NCBI RefSeq assembly: GCF_000430885.1
Contig: NZ_AUMW01000033.1
Location: 1-38,932, forward strand
Source of the DNA: Desulfotruncus alcoholivorax DSM 16058
GTDB taxonomy: Bacteria > Bacillota > Desulfotomaculia > Desulfotomaculales > Desulfallaceae
Length of the DNA stretch: 38,932 nt
Reading direction: 5' to 3'
The translations under genes and the position numbers were made by a program. The stretch's first letter is position 1. Each line of letters begins with the position of its first letter. Positions 32,783 to 38,932 of the stretch are shown here, piece by piece. Under the pieces are notes generated by a model. That model had not been told where the DNA came from. It did not search any database and worked only from the letters and a program-made list of their open reading frames with translations.

Positions 32783-33511
32783 ATGAAAACCAATGATCAA
32801 AGCTGGCTGGTTGCATCGTTTATTCCTGTATCATTATTTTCTTTGCGCAGTAGTTATAGCACTTCGAGCGGTGGCAAAACCCTTTTTGTTCCTACACCAT
32901 ACGCTTGCAAACTGGCTATGGTGGACGCTGCATTTAGGGCTGAAGGGGAGAAATTGGCCAAGTGGGTGTTTGCTACTATCAAAAGCCGGGAAATAAGGTT
33001 GCGTCCGCCGGAGCATCTAACTGTAAATCATACATTTATTAAAATTAAAAGGGAGCCAAAACAAAAAAATATTTATCAACCTTACATTTCTTCAATAGCC
33101 TTCCGCGAATTCTGTTATTATAAAGGTTTATTTCAAATAGCTTTAGTAGCGGAAAGCTTGACCACGAAGGATATAGAAAAAATTACCAGGGTATTAGCTC
33201 ACATCAACTATCTTGGTAAACGTGGTAGTTTTCTTCAATTTTGCCAAGCGCGGGTGGTAGAAGGGGAATTAACAGGATTTATTTTACCTGTGCCATCATC
33301 CAGTAACCATTTCAACCCGGACTGCTATAAGGTTACTCAATACTTGGACGATATAGGTGATACTGACACTAAAGACTTATTTGAACGAATCAATAGCTAT
33401 TCCGATAAAAATATTGAATTGGGTAAGCATCGTATTTTAAAGCCATATATGCTTCCCTATCGACAAGTTACTAGTTCAAAAAGTTATACTTACTATCACA
33501 ATGACTTGTAA
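32783..33511 (+). CDS. cas5: Cas5 subunit of the type I effector
   Basis: A 242-residue RAMP protein predicted to bind the crRNA 5' handle. It starts two bases after cas7. The C-terminal half has the characteristic INYLGKRGSFLQFCQAR (143-160), the Gly-rich motif of Cas5. The N-terminal half contains a Ser/Gly-rich SLRSSYSTSSGGKTLFVPTP. Last gene of the type I cassette; no cas1, cas2 or cas4 follows. The family assignment is moderate because Cas5 proteins diverge strongly. Confidence 0.75.
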   Translation: MKTNDQSWLVASFIPVSLFSLRSSYSTSSGGKTLFVPTPYACKLAMVDAAFRAEGEKLAKWVFATIKSREIRLRPPEHLTVNHTFIKIKREPKQKNIYQPYISSIAFREFCYYKGLFQIALVAESLTTKDIEKITRVLAHINYLGKRGSFLQFCQARVVEGELTGFILPVPSSSNHFNPDCYKVTQYLDDIGDTDTKDLFERINSYSDKNIELGKHRILKPYMLPYRQVTSSKSYTYYHNDL

Positions 33512-33670
33512 CTGGTAAAATTTAGCGCTTAAATTTTGAGTTTGCCCGCCTGATTTTTATCTGGAGCAAATACCCATTTAAGAAGCTAACACAGTCTGGA
33601 TAATTTTGCCGAAAAACAAGGCAGCCCACCCTCGTCGTTCTAATTGTAGATCGGCGGTAGTAATGGAAAG

Positions 33671-33701
33671 CCCCTGAAGTTGTTCCCAGCAACTCCAGGG
33701 G
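33671..33701. terminator. Strong hairpin between cas5 and vapC
   Basis: CCCCTGAAGTTG (33671-33682) pairs with CAACTCCAGGGG (33690-33701), one mismatch, with a seven-base loop. It lies at the meeting point of the convergent cas5 and vapC transcripts and can end both, although neither side has a long T-run. Confidence 0.6.
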
Positions 33702-33717
33702 TCAAGCGTCCTTAAAT

Positions 33718-34104
33718 TTATAAGTGCTCAATAACATCTAATTCTTTCATGGGAAAGTGACGTACATTCTTAGTAACCAGGGTAAGGGAATGATCGATGG
33801 CAGTTGCGGCAATAAGGGTATCGGATATGCTGAGGGTAATTCCCTTTTTCTGAAAATCACGCCTGTATAGGCCTGCCCTTTTTGCCGTTCTGTAATCGAT
33901 AGGACAGAAATTCATTGCTTCGAAAAACTCCTCAATTTTAGATAGTTCTTCGGGACGGACACCTGAAAAGATTTCTGCCACTACGATAGGGCAAATAAAT
34001 AGAGAGCCTTCTTGAGCTAATTGATCAAGAAAAACAATAGCTTCACGACGACCTCGGAATAGGTCTATGAGGATGGTGGTATCTAAAAGAAAACCGTTAC
34101 TCAA
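33718..34104 (-). CDS. vapC: VapC-like PIN-domain toxin ribonuclease
   Basis: A 128-residue PIN-domain endoribonuclease. Acidic catalytic residues are visible: Asp8 and Asp14 in LLDTTILIDLF, Glu44 in VVAEIF and Asp95 in SISDTLIAATA, followed by TKNVRHF. VapC toxins cut tRNA or rRNA when freed from the antitoxin. The start codon is TTG, overlapping the antitoxin gene by eight bases, the normal coupled arrangement. It lies between the type I and type III modules, transcribed against both. Confidence 0.88.
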   Translation of the reverse strand: MSNGFLLDTTILIDLFRGRREAIVFLDQLAQEGSLFICPIVVAEIFSGVRPEELSKIEEFFEAMNFCPIDYRTAKRAGLYRRDFQKKGITLSISDTLIAATAIDHSLTLVTKNVRHFPMKELDVIEHL

Positions 34105-34369
34105 AAAGGTCTCTCCTTCTGGCTTCAGATTCCTCCCGTAGCTTTCTTACCCAGTTTGAAATATCCTCAGATGTTTTGAACTCAGGGTAATCCTTTTGAT
34201 CAAATATGCCCGATGCATTTTGAATAGCCTTTCTTTGTTTTGCCCTTTGTAGTTCTTTTCGCGTGGCATCAATGATGAATTTACTTCTATAACCTTCGCC
34301 AACATATTTATCTAAATCAGTTAACAGGTCGGTAGGAAACCTAATGGGTGTCAATTTTGTTTTTTCCAT
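34097..34369 (-). CDS. vapB: VapB-like ribbon-helix-helix antitoxin
   Basis: A 90-residue protein. The N-terminal part, LTPIRFPTDLLTDLDKYV followed by EGYRSKFIIDATRKEL, fits a ribbon-helix-helix DNA-binding fold. The charged C-terminal half (residues 45-90) would wrap around the toxin. GGTGATT ribosome site upstream of ATG. First gene of the pair, with vapC after it. It probably represses its own promoter together with VapC at the site upstream. Confidence 0.82.
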   Translation of the reverse strand: MEKTKLTPIRFPTDLLTDLDKYVGEGYRSKFIIDATRKELQRAKQRKAIQNASGIFDQKDYPEFKTSEDISNWVRKLREESEARRRDLFE

Positions 34370-34380
34370 TTAATCACCTT

Positions 34381-34410
34381 GTATATATATTTTTTATTTT
34401 AAGTATATAC
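34381..34410. promoter_or_regulatory. Candidate VapBC autoregulatory operator
   Basis: GTATATAT (34381-34388) and GTATATAC (34403-34410) are near-palindromic octamers spaced 22 bases apart, two helical turns, just upstream of vapB and next to its likely -10 region. A dimeric ribbon-helix-helix antitoxin would suit this layout. The flanks are AT-rich, so chance similarity is possible. Confidence 0.35.
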
Positions 34411-34524
34411 ACAACTTAATTTTTTTACAAGACCGTTGAGATGCGGATGGAATTACAAACCGGGGCAGGAAATAGCAAAAATTTTTAAAATATGTTAAAA
34501 ATGCTTATTTAGGGGATTAGTGCA

Positions 34525-36966
34525 ATGGAAAAAGAGTACCAAACGGTGGTATTAGCCGGTCTTCTGCACGATATAGGCAAGTTTCTGCACAGGGGTGAGT
34601 TTACCGGCTCGCTCAAAGTTGCCGGTAAATACCCGGCGGTTTCGGCCAGTTTTATCAAGGCCAGGCGGGAAGTATTTGAAAAAGTTGCCGATGTGGATTT
34701 ATTGATTGAACTTGTGCAGTGTCATCACAAGTCAAATAATTTCCCTCCTGAACTAAGGGTGCAGCAGGCTGACCCTACCATACGGCCGCTGGCTTACCTG
34801 GTCAGCACCGCTGATAATTACTCTTCGGCGGAGCGGGGGGAGGAATCGGATAGCTACAGGGACTATAAAACAGTGCCCCTGGATTCGGTATTTGCCCGAC
34901 TTAAACTAACTTGCCCCACGCCGGAGGCCCAAAAGTACAAACTGCACCTGTTGAATCCGGCCAACGCTTTCCCGCAATCTTTGCAAAAGCTGGATGTGGA
35001 ACAAACCAATAATTATTTAAATGCTTTCGGCCGGGAATTTGACAGCATGGTGCAAAGTATTAACCTTGCAGATTTTGATTGCCTTTATGCCCATCTGCTA
35101 TCTATACTACAGCGCTATACATGGTGCGTACCGGCCAATACTCAGGAAATGAATCCTGATATCTCATTGTTTGATCACCTGCGCACCACCAGTGCTATTG
35201 CGGCCTGTCTGTATCATTACCATAAAAATCCAGGGAACCTTAATCCAAGGGATGTTGCCGATGGCCGGGCTGATAAGTTTCGCCTGGTGATAGGTGATTT
35301 ATCCGGTATTCAGAACTATATTTTTGATATTGCCAATATAGGAGTCGGTGGCGTGGCCAAGCGGCTCAGGGCCCGTTCGTTTTACCTCAGTGCTTTAAGC
35401 GAAGCCATCAGTCACAGGCTAATCCATGCGTTCAATTTACCAATAGCCAACATTGTCATGTCTTCCGGCGGCAAGTTTTATGTGCTTTTACCTAACTTGC
35501 CTGGTTCGGAAGAAAGGATTAAGGAATTCCAGAATGAGCTGGACCGGTGGTCCGTAGTCGAATTTGGCGGTGAAATAATCATTAATCTGGGTCAGGTGGC
35601 GTTTAGCGGGTGTGCTTTTCATAGTTTCGGGGAAATATTGAGCGAGCTGGCTGAAAAGTTGAATAATAGGAAAAACGCTCCCCTTAAAGGATATCTGGTG
35701 GAAAAAGGAGATTGGAGCAAAAGTCGTTTCAAAGTGGATAACCGCAGCCTGCACACCGGTATATGCCGAAGTTGCAATAAACGAGAAGCAACATTAAGCG
35801 GTGATGGGGACGCTTTATGTTGGCAATGCCGGCGCGACATGCGCATGGGCACATTGCTTCCTGCCGCTTCGTATGTCGGTTTTGCCAAAGGCAAGGTGAC
35901 CGCCCAATATAGTAATGCAACTTTTCCACTATACGGTGATTATAATTTAACCCTTTTTATTAATCCACCTGATGACCGGTATCCGGGCTATTTGATTTAT
36001 AAGTTAAATGAAACAAATCTGACGGAATTGGTCAGCCACCCAGCCCTGTCCAAATTTATGGCCAACTATATACCCCTGGCAGCCGAAGAAAACTGTCATG
36101 GATGTCCTGGTTGCGCTGACGAGATTAAGCCGGCACCGGGCAGCCCTGTGTATTTTGATTGCCTGGCTAATAGAGCGCGGGGTCGCAAATTGTTGGGCTA
36201 TCTGAAAGCCGATGTGGACAACCTGGGGAGCCTGTTTGTTTACGGTCTGCGCGATGATATTGTTGACCGTAACAGTATTTCCAGGATCGCCACCATGAGC
36301 AGAATGCTGGAACTGTTCTTTTCCGGGCGGGTGGAACAGTTGCTAAATATAAAATTTAATTCCTGTTATACGGTCTACTCCGGCGGAGACGACCTGCTCA
36401 TTGTGGGACCCTGGGACGAGATCAAGGAACTGGCCCTGGCAGTGCAGGATGAATTTAAAAAATTTACCAATGACAATGATAATATTACTCTATCGGCAGG
36501 AATTGGCCTTATAAAACCAGATATCCCGGTATCAAAAAGTTTGCAGGTGGCCGGGGAGGCGCTGGAGGAGTCGAAGGAAACCATGCTCAAGGGAGAAACG
36601 GAAGGCAGAAACCAGTTAACCTTCCTGGGGAGAACCATGAAATGGCCCAGGGCACGGCCAATTTTGGAAATGGCCGATCAGTTGACAGAATGGCTGGAAA
36701 ATGGTGAAGTGTCCACTGGTTTTTTGAGAAAACTATTGGTTTTCTTTGCCATGTACCAGCAGTTTTATATCCGTGGTGACGTGAGAGGTCTAAAATATTT
36801 GCCTCTGCTTAACTACACCATTGCCAGGACTTTTCCACTCCCGGATCAATATGAGCCGGAGAAGCTGGCTGTAAGGTTGTGGGCGGAAAAGCTCAAACTT
36901 TTTGATCACGATTATACCGTTTACCTGGACTTTTTAATAAAATATGCCTTTTTGGCGAAGGAGTGA
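34525..36966 (+). CDS. cas10: Cas10/Csm1, signature subunit of the type III-A effector
   Basis: An 813-residue multidomain protein that, on target RNA binding, cuts ssDNA (HD) and makes cyclic oligoadenylate (Palm). HD is at His15-Asp16 in LLHDIGKF. The first Palm region contains GDLSGIQNYIF (258-267). A zinc ribbon has Cys414/417 and Cys432/435. A further Cys-rich segment carries Cys524, Cys527 and Cys530. The active Palm motif is GGDD at 620-623, in TVYSGGDDLLIVG. Both activities look intact. Its csm4 partner is cut (see there). ATG 34525 has a poor Shine-Dalgarno site (AGGGGA). Its stop overlaps the beginning of csm2. Confidence 0.93.
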   Translation: MEKEYQTVVLAGLLHDIGKFLHRGEFTGSLKVAGKYPAVSASFIKARREVFEKVADVDLLIELVQCHHKSNNFPPELRVQQADPTIRPLAYLVSTADNYSSAERGEESDSYRDYKTVPLDSVFARLKLTCPTPEAQKYKLHLLNPANAFPQSLQKLDVEQTNNYLNAFGREFDSMVQSINLADFDCLYAHLLSILQRYTWCVPANTQEMNPDISLFDHLRTTSAIAACLYHYHKNPGNLNPRDVADGRADKFRLVIGDLSGIQNYIFDIANIGVGGVAKRLRARSFYLSALSEAISHRLIHAFNLPIANIVMSSGGKFYVLLPNLPGSEERIKEFQNELDRWSVVEFGGEIIINLGQVAFSGCAFHSFGEILSELAEKLNNRKNAPLKGYLVEKGDWSKSRFKVDNRSLHTGICRSCNKREATLSGDGDALCWQCRRDMRMGTLLPAASYVGFAKGKVTAQYSNATFPLYGDYNLTLFINPPDDRYPGYLIYKLNETNLTELVSHPALSKFMANYIPLAAEENCHGCPGCADEIKPAPGSPVYFDCLANRARGRKLLGYLKADVDNLGSLFVYGLRDDIVDRNSISRIATMSRMLELFFSGRVEQLLNIKFNSCYTVYSGGDDLLIVGPWDEIKELALAVQDEFKKFTNDNDNITLSAGIGLIKPDIPVSKSLQVAGEALEESKETMLKGETEGRNQLTFLGRTMKWPRARPILEMADQLTEWLENGEVSTGFLRKLLVFFAMYQQFYIRGDVRGLKYLPLLNYTIARTFPLPDQYEPEKLAVRLWAEKLKLFDHDYTVYLDFLIKYAFLAKE

Positions 36967-36971
36967 GGGAT

Positions 36972-37511
36972 ATGGGTAAATGCCGGGATTGCGGGAAAAC
37001 AACATTTGATAATTACCAGTATTGCCCCCAGTGTTTTAGTGCCCATAAAGGGGACGGGAGGATACATAGCGGTTCATTTAAACCACAGCAAAGGCCCGAA
37101 TATAATGCGCCGGGGTTGGGCTCCGATTACCTGCAAAACGGTTATTTCTATGATCAGGGCTACCTGCGGGAGGAAATTTTCACATCCGAGGCCGAGCTGG
37201 TTGCCGCCGTATTGTCTGCCAAAGGTATGACCAGCGCTTCGCTCAGGCGTTTTTATAATAAATTGCGGGGCATCTACGCCAGGTATAAGGATAACGCCAA
37301 CTTTGAGGAGATTAAGCCGGGCCTGTACAGTTTTTATCCCAATGTGGCCGATGCCGTGGCCCGCAATGATAATGTTCCGGAGGAATTTCGCCGGTTTATC
37401 AACACCAACATTAAACTGGCTGTTAAAGATCCCCAACACCTTGCAGGTTTTGTCGAACACTTTCAGAGTGTGCTGGCCTACTTTAAAGACAATAGTAACA
37501 GGAGGTATTAA
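36972..37511 (+). CDS. csm2: Csm2 with an N-terminal zinc-ribbon
   Basis: A 179-residue protein. I chose ATG 36972 with AAGGAG (36958-36963) just ahead. The Csm2-like small-subunit domain is the C-terminal half (about 75-175), with SLRRFYNKLRGIYARYKD and FVEHFQSVLAYFKD. In front lies an extra region that most Csm2 proteins (about 120-140 residues) lack: a zinc knuckle Cys4-x2-Cys7 and Cys18-x2-Cys21, then about 45 unstructured residues. Csm2 lines the effector and holds target RNA, so a metal-binding N-terminus is unusual. It sits between cas10 and csm3 in the canonical order. Confidence 0.85.
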   Translation: MGKCRDCGKTTFDNYQYCPQCFSAHKGDGRIHSGSFKPQQRPEYNAPGLGSDYLQNGYFYDQGYLREEIFTSEAELVAAVLSAKGMTSASLRRFYNKLRGIYARYKDNANFEEIKPGLYSFYPNVADAVARNDNVPEEFRRFINTNIKLAVKDPQHLAGFVEHFQSVLAYFKDNSNRRY

Positions 37512-37513
37512 AC

Positions 37514-38164
37514 ATGGAACTGAGTAAGCATGTAGTGATAAGTGGCGTAATTTTGTGCGAAACGGGCCTTAGAATCGGCGGTTCCAAAGACGACATTGAA
37601 ATCGGCGGGATGGACAACCCCATCATCCGGAACCCGGTTACCGGTTTACCATATATCCCAGGTTCCTCGTTAAAGGGCCGGATGCGCTCACTGCTTGAGT
37701 TGAAACATTCTGAAAGGACGAAACAATCCGGTGATCCGTGCACCTGTGGGAATTGCCTGGTATGTAAAGTATTCGGCACTCACAAAGCCAGGGAAAGCAA
37801 GCTTGGTCCCACCAGAATCATTGTCAGGGACGCTTTTCTTACCGCTGAATCGGTAGCTGAGCTTAAAGCAGCCAACCAGGAAAAGGGTATGTTTTACGCC
37901 GAGGTTAAATATGAAAACCTAGTCAATCGAAAAACCGGGGCGGCCCATCCCCGGCCGACGGAACGGGTCCCGGCAGGTGCCAAGTTTGATTTTGAAATTG
38001 TGCTGAGGATATTTAAAGAAGATGATGAACAGGAAATACTGAACTTCGTCAAGGAAGGACTGGGGATGGTGCAGATGGAGTATCTGGGCAGCTCCGGGTC
38101 CAGGGGCTACGGCAAGGTGCGCTTTATTCATACTACAATAGACGGCAATGAATTTGATCTATAA
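37514..38164 (+). CDS. csm3: Csm3, Cas7-type RNA-cleaving subunit
   Basis: A 216-residue RAMP protein forming the backbone that cuts the target RNA every six nucleotides. Asp34 in IGGMDNPIIR is at the place of the catalytic aspartate. SSLKGRMRSLLE, CGNCLVCKVFGTH and RPTERVPAGAKFDFE and the Gly-rich YLGSSGSRGYGKV are family motifs. ATG 37514 has AGGAGG at 37500-37505. Intact. Confidence 0.92.
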   Translation: MELSKHVVISGVILCETGLRIGGSKDDIEIGGMDNPIIRNPVTGLPYIPGSSLKGRMRSLLELKHSERTKQSGDPCTCGNCLVCKVFGTHKARESKLGPTRIIVRDAFLTAESVAELKAANQEKGMFYAEVKYENLVNRKTGAAHPRPTERVPAGAKFDFEIVLRIFKEDDEQEILNFVKEGLGMVQMEYLGSSGSRGYGKVRFIHTTIDGNEFDL

Positions 38165-38176
38165 AGGGGAATTACC

Positions 38177-38677
38177 GTGGAAACCTATCGGATAAAATTA
38201 AGATTAAACAGCGGTTTTATCACCCCTTTCCAGGCTGATACCATTTTTGGCGGGCTTTGCTGGGCCATGCGCTACAAAGAGGGAGCTAATGCACTAAAAG
38301 CAATGCTGGCGGATTTTTGTTCGGGAAAACCGTGGTTTATAATCTCCAACGCTTTCCCGGGAGAACTTCTGCCCAAACCGGTGATCAAAGTAAAAAATGC
38401 CGCTCCCGAAACCCGTGCAGAGCAGTTAATGTTGGCCAGGGAAGGTAAAAGACTGAAAAAAATTAACTACCTTACCCCACAAGAATTCTTAGGTTTAATC
38501 AAAGGAAACAAAGTAACAATTGAGGAAAAAAATGACCCGTTCATCCGGATTGCCGGTATACAAAACCAACTCAACCGTATAACTGGTACTACGACGGAAG
38601 GAGGCCGGCTTTTTGAGGAAGAAGTTAGCTATGTAGGGTTTGCTGAACCAATCCTAATTTCAATTAAAACACTATAA
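38177..38677 (+). pseudogene. csm4: csm4 (Cas5-type subunit), truncated by an insertion sequence
   Basis: Starts at GTG 38177 (AAAGGGG at 38164-38170). Residues 1-150 look like Csm4: ETYRIKLRLNSGFITPFQADTIFG (in pieces, RLKLR-type start then FQADTIFGGLCWAMRY), RIAGIQNQLNRITG and FEEEVSYVG. The protein then stops after 166 residues, whereas Csm4 usually has about 300. The stop TAA 38675-38677 lies against the stop of a transposase on the other strand, and the last residues are probably encoded by the IS end. The 3' half may lie beyond the window. Csm4 binds the crRNA 5' handle and anchors Cas10, so the effector is probably inactive unless another copy exists. Confidence 0.85.
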
Positions 38678-38932
38678 TGACGGTCGAACTAAAGCTAGAT
38701 TATACCGAAATAGGTGCCGCAGAAAATAGAACAAAAGAACACGGAGTCTATGCTCCAAGTTCATCACCAGGAACTGTAGACAAATCACGCTTTCGGCGGT
38801 CTCTTTCAGGCGTGCCATAATACGAGCCAAACTGTAGCGCCGCTTCCCTTCGCCGAATTTACCTTCTACAGCATTACGTTCGCTGGCATCTTGCCGTTCC
38901 AGGCGTTTTTGTTCCTTCTCTATCTCTTTGTT
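38672..38932 (-). mobile_element. Insertion sequence, C-terminal end of an IS5/IS1182-like transposase
   Basis: On the minus strand a continuous frame of 86 residues enters from the right edge and stops with TAG (38674-38672). It contains ERNAVEGKFGEGKRRY and RIMARLKETAESVICLQFL, the hallmark end of IS5/IS1182-family DDE transposases, where the Glu of ERNAVEGKFG is the likely catalytic one. The insertion has cut csm4. The left IS boundary may be near GGGTTTGCTGAAC (38636-38648), a plausible terminal repeat, but the other end is outside the window. Confidence 0.8.

Noticed and set aside
1-38932. Idea that the whole window is a composite transposon bounded by two IS ends
   Set aside because: The two transposase tails are of different type and too far apart; most of the interior is ordinary chromosomal gene content.

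Overview
The window looks like a chromosomal segment of an anaerobic, Gram-positive Clostridia-type bacterium; a Desulfotomaculum/Peptococcaceae-like host is my inference. The reasons are strong AGGAGG-type ribosome binding sites, lipoproteins with lipoboxes, a hybrid-cluster protein, a group B-like [FeFe] hydrogenase, ferredoxin-containing MinD/Mrp ATPases, and no respiratory oxygen genes. No 16S or other taxonomic marker is present, and no tRNA or rRNA was recognised.

Layout, left to right. (1) 1-152: the tail of a transposase-like ORF. (2) 427-6547: phosphate uptake and sensing, with pstS, pstC, pstA and phoU on the + strand and the phoB-phoR two-component pair convergent on the - strand. 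The pstB ATPase gene is absent. (3) 7144-10375: a tightly coupled five-gene operon of a zinc-ribbon protein, a NifX-like protein, two MinD-type ATPases with inserted ferredoxin clusters, and an Mrp/NBP35 ATPase, with a clear promoter and terminator. (4) 10693-16253: a sodium:solute symporter with a small membrane partner, an isochorismatase-like hydrolase, two FAD flavoproteins and two small zinc-ribbon proteins. (5) 16369-20612: an acyl-CoA dehydrogenase under a FadR/TetR-like operator, divergent from a Y-family DNA polymerase with a LexA-like palindrome at its promoter, then a SRAP protein. (6) 20840-25758: a short hybrid-cluster protein, a proline-rich lipoprotein, a purine-type permease and a group B-like [FeFe] hydrogenase.

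(7) 26157-38677 is the accessory part, a composite CRISPR-Cas locus. It starts with cas6, followed by an AT-rich type I cassette: cas3 with a C-terminal HD domain, a Cas8-like large subunit, a DevR/Csa2-type cas7, and cas5. Then comes an oppositely oriented VapBC-like toxin-antitoxin pair, and then a type III-A set (cas10/csm1, csm2, csm3, truncated csm4). csm4 is cut short by an insertion sequence whose transposase tail fills 38672-38932. There is no cas1, cas2 or recognisable CRISPR array in the window.

The most interesting signal is inside the cas8-like gene. A perfect AAGGAGG sits six bases upstream of an in-frame ATG at 31387, predicting a separately translated 129-residue small subunit (Cas11-like) from the 3' end of the large-subunit gene. 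Other points are a zinc ribbon fused to Csm2, the loss of csm4, the missing pstB, and well-placed candidate operators for the acyl-CoA dehydrogenase and the Y-family polymerase.
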